Positions 1 through 9,342 of a stretch of 64,000 nt of DNA are shown here, piece by piece. The notes under the pieces are model-generated. The model saw nothing but the letters and a program-made list of their open reading frames with translations. It was not told the origin of the DNA and searched no databases. Made by a program: the position numbers and the translations under genes. The stretch spans positions 54,496 through 118,495 of the forward strand of contig LXQJ01000050.1 in assembly GCA_001683895.1 (NCBI GenBank). Reading direction: 5' to 3'. Each line of letters begins with the position of its first letter. The stretch's first letter is position 1. Origin of the DNA: Luteimonas sp. ANT-B3E. Its GTDB lineage: Bacteria > Pseudomonadota > Gammaproteobacteria > Xanthomonadales > Xanthomonadaceae.

Positions 1-631
1 CGGGGACGTTCATCACCGCGTGCAGCCTGGTCTCCATTCCCGGCATTGCGTAGATCATTCCGGCCAGCGCGGGGATGTAGAAGGCGTTCATGACGGTGAC
101 GCCGGTGATCTTGAACTGGATCGGGCGGTCGACCGGCGCGGCGACCTCGTTGACCGTCGCGATGCCCTGCTCGGGATAGAGAAACAGCCACTTCCAGTCC
201 AGCGCCACGACCTCGATCACCAGCGGCTCGACGCCATCGGGCACCGGCTTGCCGGCGGAGATGCGGTCCACCGGCCGGTATGGATCGAGCTTGTGGGTGC
301 TGACCCAGGTGATCGCGCCAAGCGCGATCACGATGAGTAGCGGCGCCGCCCAGATCGCCAGCTCGAGCTGCGTGGAGTGGTCCCAGTCGGGCGTGTACGT
401 CGCCTCCTTGTTGGACGCCCGATAGCGCCACGCGAAAAACAGGGTCAGCCCGATCACCGGCACGATGATCAGCAGCATGAGCATCGTCGCCACCACGATC
501 AGATTGCCCTGCTGCGCGGCGACGTCGCCTTGGGGACTGAGCACCACCGTATTGCACGCAGCCAGGGACAGCGCGGCGGCGGCCGGCAGCAGCAGGCGGA
601 GGGAACGGCGGAGGACGGGAGGCAGGCGCAC
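1..631 (-). CDS. cyoA: Cytochrome o ubiquinol oxidase subunit II (partial, C-terminus off the window)
   Basis: Subunit II of the cytochrome bo3 quinol oxidase, a proton-pumping terminal oxidase of the inner membrane. The reverse strand translates from a GTG at 631 into a lipoprotein signal (lipobox LSLAAC), a transmembrane segment, the FAWRYRASN motif, a second membrane segment, and then the periplasmic cupredoxin-like domain with VALDWKWLFLYPEQGIATVN, which closely follows E. coli CyoA. The gene runs off the left edge at the VMNAFYIPAL...AMPGMETRLH region, so cyoBCD should lie to the left. No in-frame ATG was found upstream, and the GTG start is inferred from the signal peptide. The gene is divergent from the MFS gene, an arrangement I recall from other xanthomonads. 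Confidence 0.9.
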   Translation of the reverse strand, partial: MRLPPVLRRSLRLLLPAAAALSLAACNTVVLSPQGDVAAQQGNLIVVATMLMLLIIVPVIGLTLFFAWRYRASNKEATYTPDWDHSTQLELAIWAAPLLIVIALGAITWVSTHKLDPYRPVDRISAGKPVPDGVEPLVIEVVALDWKWLFLYPEQGIATVNEVAAPVDRPIQFKITGVTVMNAFYIPALAGMIYAMPGMETRLHAVMNVP

Positions 632-985
632 GGGGTCGCGGCATCCTGGGTGGGGGGAGAGCGGCAAGCCTATCCAGCCGGGCCATGGGGCGCGATTGGA
701 CGTTTTGTCCTATGGCAGCCGCGGCGCGCAGGTGGGAGGCTTGCGTCCGTGGCTCGCCGCACCAGTACGGCGGCGGGTCGCCGTGGCGACAGCCCGGCAC
801 CGGATCGACCATACCCGGTCGCGATTGCAGCCCGCGTCGCGACGGGGCAGCCTCGAGGCAGGAGATCCCCGGCCGGATATGGAACACTGCGTTTTCCCGG
901 TCTTTTCCGCCCTCCTCCATCATCTGACGTCCATGGCCAGCCCCACCCGGCCAGACCCCGCCATGCAACGAGCACTCCGCCCCCA
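632..985. other. Divergent intergenic region between cyoA and the MFS gene
   Basis: These 354 bases separate two divergent genes and must hold both promoters. I could not pick out convincing -35/-10 boxes, operators or a terminator. Open frames crossing it on both strands are Arg/Pro/Ala-rich and look like GC-driven shadows. Confidence 0.4.
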
Positions 986-2317
986 ATGACCGCCAGCCGC
1001 CACGAGCACGCCGCCCTCGCCGACCCCGCGGTCGCAAACGACGCCGCGGAGACCGAGCACTCCCGCGTCGCTCCCGGCGACATCGCGGTCGGCGTGATCG
1101 TCGGCCGTACGTCCGAGAACTTCGATTTCTTCGTCTACGGGATCGCGTCCGCGCTGGTGTTCCCCGCGGTCTTCTTCCCGTTCGCGGCGCCGCTGGAAGG
1201 CACGCTGTACGCGTTCGCGATCTTCGCGCTGGCGTTCGTGGCGCGGCCTTTCGGTACCGTGGCGTTCTTCGAGATCCAGCGCCGGTGGGGCCTCAGCACA
1301 AAACTTACGGTGGCGCTGTTCCTGCTCGGAACCTGCACCGCGGGCATCGCCTTCCTGCCCGCCCACGGCACCCTGGGCGCGTGGTCGATCCTGCTGCTGA
1401 CGCTGTTCCGCGTCGGCCAGGGCGTCGCGCTGGGCGGGTCGTGGGACGGGCTGCCGTCGCTGCTGGCGCTCAACGCACCCAGGGGCCGCCGCGGCTGGTA
1501 CGCGATGCTCGGGCAGCTCGGCGCCCCCCTTGGTTTCATCATCGCCGCGTCGCTGTTCGCCTACCTGTGGATCGCGCTGTCGCCGGAGGATTTCTTCACC
1601 TGGGGCTGGCGCTATCCGTTCTTTGCGGCATTCATCATCAACGTCGTTGCCCTCTTTGCGCGGCTGCGGCTGGTGGTCACCGATGACTACGTGGAGCAGT
1701 TCGGACAGCACGAACTGCAGCCGGTGCCGGTGCTGCAGCTGGCGCGCGCCAAGGGCCGCGAGGTGGTCATCGGCGCGTTCGCGATGCTGGCCAGCTATGC
1801 GCTGTTCCACATCGTGACGATCTTCCCGCTGTCGTGGATCCAGCTCTACGACGACCGCGACATCAGCGACGTGCTGCTGGTGCAGATCCTCGGCGCCGCG
1901 CTCGCGGTCGCTGCGGTCGTGATCTCGGGCGTCATCGCCGACCGCATCGGCCGGCCGCGCACACTGGCCACCGTCGCGGCGACAATCGCGGTGTTCAGCG
2001 GCTTTGCGCCGGCACTGATCGGCGGCGGGGTGGCCGGCCAGAACACTTTCATCCTGGTCGGCTTCGTGCTGCTGGGGCTGTCGTACGGCCAGGCCGCTGG
2101 GGCGCTGGCATCGAATCTCGGCGCCAGATACCGCTACACCGGCGCGGCGCTGACCTCCGACCTGGCGTGGCTGATCGGCGCGGCGTTCGCGCCACTGGTC
2201 GCGCTCGGCCTGTCGGCAAAGTTCGGCCTCGGCTTCCTCGGCGCCTACCTGCTCTCAGGCGCGGTGTGCACGCTGGGCGCGCTGGCGCTGAACCGGTACC
2301 TGAAGCTGCGAAACTGA
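986..2317 (+). CDS. MFS transporter, metabolite:H+ symporter (MHS/ProP-like) type
   Basis: A 443-residue inner-membrane transporter with about 12 hydrophobic segments. The first helix motif ENFDFFVYGIAS and the GQGVALGGSWDG segment after helix 4 are typical of the metabolite:proton symporter branch (ProP, ShiA, KgtP). The RRWG and ADRIGRPR loops correspond to the repeated MFS loop motif. The open frame extends far upstream, but only the part from ATG 986 (MTASRHEHA) is protein-like; no strong Shine-Dalgarno precedes it. The substrate cannot be read from sequence. Its position divergent from cyoA suggests a respiratory or organic-acid link, which is inference only. Confidence 0.85.
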   Translation: MTASRHEHAALADPAVANDAAETEHSRVAPGDIAVGVIVGRTSENFDFFVYGIASALVFPAVFFPFAAPLEGTLYAFAIFALAFVARPFGTVAFFEIQRRWGLSTKLTVALFLLGTCTAGIAFLPAHGTLGAWSILLLTLFRVGQGVALGGSWDGLPSLLALNAPRGRRGWYAMLGQLGAPLGFIIAASLFAYLWIALSPEDFFTWGWRYPFFAAFIINVVALFARLRLVVTDDYVEQFGQHELQPVPVLQLARAKGREVVIGAFAMLASYALFHIVTIFPLSWIQLYDDRDISDVLLVQILGAALAVAAVVISGVIADRIGRPRTLATVAATIAVFSGFAPALIGGGVAGQNTFILVGFVLLGLSYGQAAGALASNLGARYRYTGAALTSDLAWLIGAAFAPLVALGLSAKFGLGFLGAYLLSGAVCTLGALALNRYLKLRN

Positions 2318-2379
2318 GCGGGGCCGGTAGCCGCGCCCGAGCGCCTTGCCGGCGACGGCGCGGCGTCGTGCGCGACGCC

Positions 2380-2807
2380 TCATCCAATGACGATCTCGCC
2401 GTCGTCCTCGCCGTTCCACTAGTGGACACGGCTGTCGCGCACATGGATCAGCACGATCCCGGGCGTGTCGATGCCCTGCGCGAACCAGCGCGCCAGGTCG
2501 GGCACCCAGTGCTCCGACAACGCCGCCCTGTCGCGCAACAGGTCGGCCTTTCCCTGCACCGCGATGAACAGCGGCGGTTTGCCCAGTAGCCCTTGGCGCC
2601 GGTGAACGACGGCGACACCTGCGGGTCGCGCGTGATGTCGGTCGCGGTGCGTGACGACTCATACGTGAAGAAGCAGGAGTCGCCGCTGTACTCGAAGTCG
2701 CCGTTGTTGCTCATCGGGCGTTCCGCGAGCTGGCCGCCCTCGGTGCGCGTCGCCAGCATCGCGAAATCGATGTCGGCCATCTTCTTCGCCAGCTGGGCGA
2801 GAGTCAT
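2380..2807 (-). pseudogene. Broken pyridoxamine 5'-phosphate oxidase-family (general stress, FMN-binding split barrel) protein
   Basis: The reverse strand from ATG 2807 reads MTLAQLAKKMADIDFAMLAT, then ERPMSNNGDFEYSGDS and FTYESSRTATDITRDP, the typical N-terminal half of small FMN-binding stress proteins of the PNPOx-like superfamily. Near 2590 the frame shifts: the family sequence continues one frame over as LLGKPPLFIAVQGKADLLRD and on to GIDTPGIVLIHVRDSRVH. An in-frame TAG at 2421-2419 then sits where the family has Tyr in HYW, followed by WNGEDDGEIVIG and a normal stop. Two independent lesions, one frameshift and one nonsense, make a simple sequencing error unlikely. Everything else about the gene looks intact, so the decay is probably recent. 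Confidence 0.85.
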
Positions 2808-2997
2808 GTCGATATGGGCGTGTCCTGCGTGCGGCGGCGACCGCCGCCCGGGCGATCGTTGTACGCGCTGGCACCATGGATGGCGGATGACGACTTCCGA
2901 CTGCCGACAGCCACCCGTCGCCCTGGCCTCACGCAGCGGCGCGTACGGTGCGCACCGCGCCTCCGGCCGGAGGCGCCTGCGCCGGACGCCGACCGCC

Positions 2998-4062
2998 TTG
3001 AGAACCTACCACTGCAGCCGCTGCCACCAGCAGGTCTTCCACGAGAACGTGCTCTGCGAGCGTTGCGATGCGATGCTCGGCTTCATCGAGGACGCCGGTG
3101 AGATCAGCGCCTTCGAGCCATGGCCCGACGGCAGCTGGCGCGCGCTCGCGCCAGGCGTGGGCGAGGGACGCTACCTGCAGTGCCACAACTACGCGGTAGA
3201 GCACGTCTGCAACCGCATGATCCCTGTCGACGACCCTGCCACGCTGTGCCGCTCGTGCCGCCTGACCGCAGTAATCCCCTCGCTGTTGCAAGAGCGCAAC
3301 CGTGCGCGGTGGTACCAGCTGGAGCGCGCCAAGCGCCGGCTGCTGTACACACTGAACCAGCTCCAGCTGCCGGTCGTGTCGCGCGAGGAGGATCCGGAGA
3401 GGGGGCTGGTGTTCGAGTTCCTTGCCGATGCGGAAGGCACGCCCAAGGTGCACACCGGGCATGACGACGGCCTGATCACCATCAACATCGCCGAAGCCGA
3501 TGACGCCCACCGCGCCAGGGTACGCGAACAGATGAAGGAGCCCTACCGAACGCTGCTGGGGCACTTCCGTCACGAGATCGGGCACTACTACTTCCTGCGC
3601 CTGATGACCGACAGCCCGCTGCTCGACGACTGCCGCGCGCTGTTCGGCGACGACCGCGAGGACTACGGCGAGGCGATGCAGCGCCACTACGCGAACGGTG
3701 CGCCCGATGACTGGCAGACCTCGTACATCAGTGCCTACGCCACCATGCATCCTTACGAGGACTGGGCCGAGACCTGGGCGCACTACATGCACATGGTCGA
3801 CACGCTGGAGACCGCCAGCGCCTGTGGCCTGCACCTTGCCCCGCCCGACCCCACCGAGCCGTCGATGACGGCGCTGGACGTGGACCGGGTGACGCGCTCG
3901 TTCAACGATATGGTCGCGCGCTGGTTCCCGTTGACCTATGCGCTCAACAGCCTCAACCGCAGCATGGGCATGCCCGACATCTACCCCTTTACGCTGGGGC
4001 CGCCGGTGATCGAGAAGCTGCGCTTCGTGCACCGCGTGATCAGGACCCAGGGCGAGGCCTGA
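2998..4062 (+). CDS. Putative zinc-binding metallopeptidase with N-terminal zinc ribbon
   Basis: A soluble protein of about 354 residues, counted from TTG 2998. It begins with a zinc ribbon (YHCSRCHQQ, then CERC, later CHNY and CRSC), followed by a conserved domain with HEIGHYYF (HExxH zinc-protease motif) and a downstream WAETWAHYMHM that could supply the third ligand. This architecture matches the bacterial 'putative zinc-binding metallopeptidase' family (Peptidase_Mx type), whose members normally begin at the RTxHC motif. That is why I prefer TTG 2998 over ATG 2887, whose extra 37 residues are Arg/Ala-rich. The physiological substrate is unknown for the family. Confidence 0.75.
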   Translation: MRTYHCSRCHQQVFHENVLCERCDAMLGFIEDAGEISAFEPWPDGSWRALAPGVGEGRYLQCHNYAVEHVCNRMIPVDDPATLCRSCRLTAVIPSLLQERNRARWYQLERAKRRLLYTLNQLQLPVVSREEDPERGLVFEFLADAEGTPKVHTGHDDGLITINIAEADDAHRARVREQMKEPYRTLLGHFRHEIGHYYFLRLMTDSPLLDDCRALFGDDREDYGEAMQRHYANGAPDDWQTSYISAYATMHPYEDWAETWAHYMHMVDTLETASACGLHLAPPDPTEPSMTALDVDRVTRSFNDMVARWFPLTYALNSLNRSMGMPDIYPFTLGPPVIEKLRFVHRVIRTQGEA

Positions 4063-4190
4063 TGCGCACCAGGGCGACGACAGCCCGCCTGCAGCGAGGC
4101 AGGTAAGCGCTCGCCTGCAACACGCGCGATGTCCCGATCACCGTGACCGTGCTACATCCGTGTCCCGCCCGCTGCTGCATCGGAGACCTC

Positions 4191-5093
4191 ATGGCCTATC
4201 GGCTCTCGCCCCACGACGCGTCGATGCAGTCCGCGCTGCGGCGCGTCACCGGCGAGCAGGTGACGGCCGCGATCGCAGCGATCGACGAATCCGGTCGCGG
4301 GCACGGAGACACCGTCCACACCGTGCGCAAGGCCTGCAAGAAGGTGCGTGGCCTGCTGCGTCTTGTCCGGCCGGGTTTCGACGGTTATAGGGCAGAAAAT
4401 GTCGCGTTCCGCGATATCGCCCGCGGCGTGTCCTGTCTGCGCGACGCCGACGCGCTTGTCGCCACCTGTGATTCACTGGTCGCGCGGCATGCCGATGCGG
4501 TGGACCCTGTCGCGCTCGCCGCGTTGCGCCACCAGCTGTCCCCGCCGCAGCGGGCCGCCGGAGGAGATGCCGACGATCCGCAGCGACTGCTGGCCCGCTG
4601 CCGCACCGCGCTTCTGGCAGCCAACGACCGCTGCGCGCGCTGGACCCTCGAGGACGACGGCTTTGCCGCGCTGCGCGGCGGTCTGCGACAAACGTTCGCG
4701 AAGGCGCGCCGTGCGATGCGCGAAGCGGAGGCGGCACCGTCTGACGAGGCCTTCCACGACTGGCGCAAGCGCGCCAAGGATCACTGGTACCACGCGCGCC
4801 TGCTGCGGCCGATCTGGCCGGGGCCGATGCGCGCGCATGCGCGCTGCGCGGGCGAGCTGGGAGAGGCGCTGGGGGCGCACCACGACCTCGCCGTGTTCGT
4901 GACGGCCACGAGGCGGCTGGGCGACGACGGCTCCACGCCCCTGGTCACCGCGCTGGTATCGCTGGCGCGGGTGCGGCAGGAGGGCCTGGCGACGACGGCC
5001 TGGGCCATCGCCCGCCGCCTGCTCGCACCGCGGCCCAAGGCGCTGAGCCGCAGCTGGGGTGCGTGCTTCGCGGTCTGGCGTGACGGCCGCTGA
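4191..5093 (+). CDS. CHAD domain protein
   Basis: A 300-residue, His- and Arg-rich helical protein of the CHAD family (conserved histidine alpha-helical domain). These proteins bind polyphosphate and are often found beside polyphosphate genes or fused to CYTH domains. Characteristic segments are HTVRKACKKVRGLLRLVRP, FRDIARGVSCLRDADAL, FHDWRKRAKDHWYHARLL and LGEALGAHHDLAVF. ATG 4191 is chosen because a GGAG sits about nine bases upstream. No CYTH domain or ppk gene is adjacent. It probably acts in the cytoplasm on polyphosphate granules, by family analogy. Confidence 0.85.
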   Translation: MAYRLSPHDASMQSALRRVTGEQVTAAIAAIDESGRGHGDTVHTVRKACKKVRGLLRLVRPGFDGYRAENVAFRDIARGVSCLRDADALVATCDSLVARHADAVDPVALAALRHQLSPPQRAAGGDADDPQRLLARCRTALLAANDRCARWTLEDDGFAALRGGLRQTFAKARRAMREAEAAPSDEAFHDWRKRAKDHWYHARLLRPIWPGPMRAHARCAGELGEALGAHHDLAVFVTATRRLGDDGSTPLVTALVSLARVRQEGLATTAWAIARRLLAPRPKALSRSWGACFAVWRDGR

Positions 5094-5174
5094 CGGCGCG
5101 CCCAGACGGCGAAGCACGCCGCCCTCCATCCACCGCGCGATGCTCCCCTGCCGATACGCCAGCCCCTCCCGGGT

Positions 5175-6218
5175 TCAACCCTCGTCCGGGGTCGGCACGT
5201 CGACCTGGGTGTCCAGCGCCTCGCGCACGTACAGGCGCTTGACCAGCACGTACACCACCACCGTCAGCGGCGCCGCCAGCAGCAGCCCGAGGATCCCGAA
5301 CAATGCACCGACGCCGAACAGCGAGAACAGCAGCAGCGCCGGCGGCAAGTCGACCGCACGCTGCTGGATCAGCGGCTGCAGCACGTTGCTCTCCACCTGC
5401 TGCACCACCACGAACAGCGCGATGGTCGCGAGCCCGATCTGGGGGCTGACGGTGAACGCCAGCAGCACCGCCGGCACCGCGGCGGCGATCGGCCCGATGA
5501 TCGGGACGAAGTCGAGCAGCGCCGCGATCAGTGCCAGCCCGAACGCCACCGGGACACCCAGCAGCCACAGCCCGATGCCGGTCAGCACGCCGACCATCGT
5601 CATCGCCAGCAGCTGCCCGCCCAGCCACATCTTCAGCGCGTGGCCGCTGGCATCGAAGGCGTCGCCGATGGTGCCGCGCGCCGGCGCGGGGAAGAGCTTG
5701 AGCACCCCGCCCCGATACAGCGCCGGCTGGGCCGCGAAGTAGATGCCGCCGACGACTACCAACAGCAGGTTGGCGATACCGCCGGTCGCCGACATCGCCA
5801 GCGCGCCGGCATGCGCGGCCACGCCGCTGGCACTGTCCCGCCCCTGCTGCATCAGGTCACGCACCGTCGGGCCGATGGGGCTGCCCTCAAGCCAGGCCTG
5901 GAACTGGGACCATGCGCCGGGCAGCGCCTGCCGCAGCGTCTCGACCTGCACCGCTAGCTGGGCCCCGAACAGCCACAACACGAGGACCATCAGCGCGGTC
6001 AGCACCAGCACCACGACCGCCAGCGCCGCACCGTCGGGCAGCGGCGTCCAGCGCGTCACCCCGCCCATCAGCGCGCGTAGCACCGCGGCGACCACAACGG
6101 CGCCGAACACCAGGAGCAGCAGGCCCGACAGCCTCCACAGCAGCAACGCGAACGCGCCGATCGCCAGGGTAACCAGCACGCGGGCAATATAGGGGCGCAG
6201 CGTGTCGGGATGGTCCAA
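5175..6218 (-). CDS. AI-2E family transporter (PerM/YdiK-like membrane protein)
   Basis: A polytopic inner-membrane protein with about eight hydrophobic segments. It has the family's conserved LLDFVPIIGPIAAAVPAVLL stretch, an asparagine-containing VQQVESNVLQPLIQ segment, and LFGVGALFGILGLLLAAPL near the C-terminus. The family includes AI-2 exporter TqsA and Na+/H+ antiporter-like members, so the substrate cannot be assigned. The frame is open up to 6308, but TTG 6218 has GGAG eight bases upstream and begins just before the first hydrophobic segment, so I take that start. It is convergent with the CHAD gene. Confidence 0.8.
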   Translation of the reverse strand: MDHPDTLRPYIARVLVTLAIGAFALLLWRLSGLLLLVFGAVVVAAVLRALMGGVTRWTPLPDGAALAVVVLVLTALMVLVLWLFGAQLAVQVETLRQALPGAWSQFQAWLEGSPIGPTVRDLMQQGRDSASGVAAHAGALAMSATGGIANLLLVVVGGIYFAAQPALYRGGVLKLFPAPARGTIGDAFDASGHALKMWLGGQLLAMTMVGVLTGIGLWLLGVPVAFGLALIAALLDFVPIIGPIAAAVPAVLLAFTVSPQIGLATIALFVVVQQVESNVLQPLIQQRAVDLPPALLLFSLFGVGALFGILGLLLAAPLTVVVYVLVKRLYVREALDTQVDVPTPDEG

Positions 6219-6387
6219 GGGCGAGCTCCAGGCGGTCTTCGGTGCGAGAACGAATCTCCAGCCTAGCCCGGGCACGTGCAGAGCCGCGTCATCCCTGTAC
6301 CGCGGCACCGCCTGCCTGCGCGACGCTGGGCACCAGGATGATCGGAGACCGGCGTATCGACACCCTCACCGCCGACAGACCGGCGGG

Positions 6388-7098
6388 TCAGCGTGTGCGC
6401 CCTGCACCGATCTCGCGCAGCACCCGCTCGAACACCGCGACCGGCTGGCCGCCGGACACCAGGTGCTGCTGGTCGATGACTACTGCAGGCACGCTCTCGA
6501 TGCCGCTGCGCAGGAAGAACTGCTCCTCCTCGCGCACGTCGGCGCCGTACTCACCCGACGCCAGCACCGCTGCCGCGCGCCCGGCGTCAAGCCCGGCCTC
6601 CGCGGCCACCCGCACCAGCGTGCTGTGGTCGGAGACGTCGAGGCCATCGGTGAAATACGCGCGCAGCAGCGCGCGCTTCAGTGCAAGCTGGCGCCCTGCG
6701 ATGCCGGCCCAATGCAGCAGCCGGTGTGCATCGAAGGTGTTCCAGGTGCGCGTGCGCTGGCCGAACACCACACCGACCTCGACGCCACGCTCGCGGATGC
6801 GGGCCTGGCTCTCGTTCAGCTGCGCGTCGGTCATGCCGTACTTGGCGCGCAGGTGCTCGCTGATGTCCTCGCCCTCTGCTGCCATCCGGGGATCGAGCTC
6901 GAACGGACGCACGTGGATGTCCGCCGCGACCTCGCCGTCGAGCCGCGCGAGCGCCTGCTCCAGCGCGGCGAGGCCGATCGCGCACCACGGGCAGACGATG
7001 TCCGACACGAAGTCGATGCGCAGGCGCGTGCTGCCGGGGCCGGTGAGCTCGCCTGCCGCCAGTGCGTCGCTGCCCGCAGCGCCGCTCACGATGCTCAT
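6388..7098 (-). CDS. DsbA-family oxidoreductase, FrnE type
   Basis: A 236-residue thioredoxin-fold protein without a signal peptide. It has CPWC near the N-terminus ([13 protein letters not shown]), the DSBA helical insertion ([13 protein letters not shown]), and [18 protein letters not shown] with the cis-proline. This is the FrnE branch (cytoplasmic disulfide isomerase or 2-hydroxychromene-2-carboxylate isomerase-like). Its ATG overlaps the hutU stop as ATGA, so it is probably translated from the hutU mRNA. A role in histidine catabolism is not known for this family; coupling is the only link. Confidence 0.85.
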   Translation of the reverse strand: MSIVSGAAGSDALAAGELTGPGSTRLRIDFVSDIVCPWCAIGLAALEQALARLDGEVAADIHVRPFELDPRMAAEGEDISEHLRAKYGMTDAQLNESQARIRERGVEVGVVFGQRTRTWNTFDAHRLLHWAGIAGRQLALKRALLRAYFTDGLDVSDHSTLVRVAAEAGLDAGRAAAVLASGEYGADVREEEQFFLRSGIESVPAVVIDQQHLVSGGQPVAVFERVLREIGAGRTR

Positions 7099-8768
7099 GC
7101 CTGCACCATCGGGAGGTCCAGGCCGCGCTCGCGGGCACAGTCCCGGGCGATGTCGTAACCGGCATCGGCGTGGCGCATCACGCCGGTGGCGGGGTCGTTC
7201 CACAGCACGCGCGCGATCCGCCGGTCGGCCTCCTCGGTGCCGTCGCAGACGATCACCACGCCGGAATGCTGCGAATAGCCCATGCCCACCCCGCCGCCGT
7301 GGTGCAGGCTGACCCAGGTCGCGCCACCGGCGACGTTGAGCATCGCATTGAGCAGCGGCCAGTCGCTGACGGCGTCGGAGCCATCCAGCATCGCCTCGGT
7401 CTCGCGGTTGGGCGAGGCGACGCTGCCGCTGTCGAGGTGGTCGCGGCCGATGACGATCGGCGCGCTGACCTCGCCGTCGCGCACCATCTTGTTGAACGCA
7501 AGCCCCAGCCTGTCGCGCAGCCCCAGCCCGACCCAGCAGATCCGCGCCGGCAGTCCCTGGAAGTCGATGCGCTCGCGCGCCATGTCGAGCCAGCGGTGCA
7601 GGTGTGCATCGTCCGGGATCAGCTCCTTTACCTTGGCGTCGGTCCTGTGGATGTCCTCGGGATCGCCGCTCAGCGCGACCCAGCGGAACGGGCCGATGCC
7701 GCGGCAGAACAGGGGCCGCACGTACGCCGGCACGAAGCCGGGGAAATCGAACGCGTCGCTGCAGCCGGTATCGAACGCCATCTGCCGCAGGTTGTTGCCG
7801 TAGTCGAAGGTCGGCACCCCCATACGCTGGAACGCCAGCATGGCCTCGACGTGCACGCGCATCGACTGCTTGGCCGCGTCGCGCACGCGCTCGGGTTCGG
7901 CCGACTGCGCGGCGATCCATTCGTCGACGCGCCATCCGATCGGCAGGTACCCATGCACCGGATCGTGCGCGCTGGTCTGGTCGGTGACCGCGTCCGGACG
8001 CACGCCGCGCGCGACCAGCTCCGGTAGCACCTCGGCCGCGTTGCCCAGCAGCGCGATCGACTGAGCGACGCCGCCCGCGGTGTATATCTCGATCCGCGCA
8101 AGCGCGTCGTCGAGGTCGGTGGCCTGCTCATCGATGTAGCGCGTCTTCAGGCGCATGTCGATGCGCGACTGCTGGCACTCGATGTTGAGGCTGCAGGCCC
8201 CGGCCAGCGACGCCGCAAGCGGCTGCGCGCCACCCATGCCGCCAAGGCCCGCGGTCAGGATCCACTTGCCCGCCAGGTTACCGGCGTAGTGCTGGCGCCC
8301 AATCTCGACGAAGGTCTCGTAGGTGCCCTGCACGATGCCCTGACTGCCGATGTAGATCCAGCTGCCGGCGGTCATCTGGCCGTACATCATCAGGCCGCGG
8401 CGATCGAGTTCGTGGAAGTGCTCCCACGTCGCCCAGTGCGGCACCAGGTTGGAATTGGCGATCAGTACCCGCGGCGCGTCGACGTGGGTGCGGAACACCC
8501 CCACCGGCTTGCCCGACTGCACGAGCAGGGTCTCGTCGTCGGCCAGTTCCGTCAGCGTGGCGACGATGGCGTCGTAGCTCGCCCAGTCGCGCGCGGCGCG
8601 GCCGATGCCGCCGTAGACCACCAGATCTTCCGGGCGCTCCGCGACTTCGGGATCGAGGTTGTTCTGCAGCATCCGCAGCGCCGCCTCGGTCAGCCAGGAG
8701 CGGCAGGTGAGGCCGCTGCCGCGGGCGGCGCGGATGCGGCGGGAAGGGTCGTGTCGCGGATCTGGCAT
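7095..8768 (-). CDS. hutU: Urocanate hydratase
   Basis: The 557-residue cytosolic, NAD+-dependent enzyme converts urocanate to imidazolonepropionate, step two of histidine degradation. It shows family-wide conserved blocks: [79 protein letters not shown], and [13 protein letters not shown] near the C-terminus. The length is normal for the family. FrnE follows it with a four-base overlap. hutF and hutI, which act after it, are 4-9 kb away; hutH and a HutC regulator were not seen in this window. Confidence 0.97.
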   Translation of the reverse strand: MPDPRHDPSRRIRAARGSGLTCRSWLTEAALRMLQNNLDPEVAERPEDLVVYGGIGRAARDWASYDAIVATLTELADDETLLVQSGKPVGVFRTHVDAPRVLIANSNLVPHWATWEHFHELDRRGLMMYGQMTAGSWIYIGSQGIVQGTYETFVEIGRQHYAGNLAGKWILTAGLGGMGGAQPLAASLAGACSLNIECQQSRIDMRLKTRYIDEQATDLDDALARIEIYTAGGVAQSIALLGNAAEVLPELVARGVRPDAVTDQTSAHDPVHGYLPIGWRVDEWIAAQSAEPERVRDAAKQSMRVHVEAMLAFQRMGVPTFDYGNNLRQMAFDTGCSDAFDFPGFVPAYVRPLFCRGIGPFRWVALSGDPEDIHRTDAKVKELIPDDAHLHRWLDMARERIDFQGLPARICWVGLGLRDRLGLAFNKMVRDGEVSAPIVIGRDHLDSGSVASPNRETEAMLDGSDAVSDWPLLNAMLNVAGGATWVSLHHGGGVGMGYSQHSGVVIVCDGTEEADRRIARVLWNDPATGVMRHADAGYDIARDCARERGLDLPMVQA

Positions 8769-8896
8769 GCGGCGGCTCCGTCTTGCGATCGGACGACGAT
8801 GATGTCACAGCGCCCGGAGCGCCCCGCCGCACGGGAGACATCACCAGTGACGCCCGGCATGGCCGGGCGTCGGGGGACTCGCTGCGATGCAAAAGG

Positions 8897-9196
8897 TCAG
8901 TTGATCGACGGATCCAGCCGACGCAGCGCATCGCCAAGATCGACATCGCCGGTGCGTTCGATGTCGCTGCGGCTGTAGACGCGGCCATTGCCGGCGACGC
9001 ATTCCCGCTCTTCGGCCCTGTTGCGGGCATTGCGGGTGGCGACGATGCGCGAGCCGGTGCCCTGGATGCAGTAGCGGTCGCTGGCCTTCGACTTTGACGC
9101 ACGCGCTGCTTCTTCGGGTTCATCGACCGGGGCCGACTGCGCGGACACAACACCGGCGCAGGCCAACAGCGCACCGGCAAGCAGGATCTTGTGCAT
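8897..9196 (-). CDS. Small exported protein of unknown function
   Basis: A 99-residue protein with a clear Sec signal peptide (MHKILLAGALLACAGVVSAQ). The short mature domain contains two Cys (YCIQGTGSRIV and ECVAGNGRVYS) and ends in a DIERTGDVDLGDALRRLDP motif that resembles the 'ERTGxxDLxDALRxLDP' ends common in small xanthomonad secreted proteins. ATG 9196 is chosen because GGAGAT lies eight bases upstream; an ATG four codons earlier would bury that site. The two Cys could form a disulfide. No function is known to me. Confidence 0.7.
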   Translation of the reverse strand: MHKILLAGALLACAGVVSAQSAPVDEPEEAARASKSKASDRYCIQGTGSRIVATRNARNRAEERECVAGNGRVYSRSDIERTGDVDLGDALRRLDPSIN

Positions 9197-9342
9197 GGCG
9201 ATCTCCAACGTGGACGGGAATACTGGACGATACGCCGGCCAACGTGACGCTGCCGCGCTCCCGGAGCTGTCGTTCAGGCTGGCTCACGTCGCATGTCCAC
9301 GACCTGACCGCGCTGTCATCCACGGCCGATATCATCGCCCGC

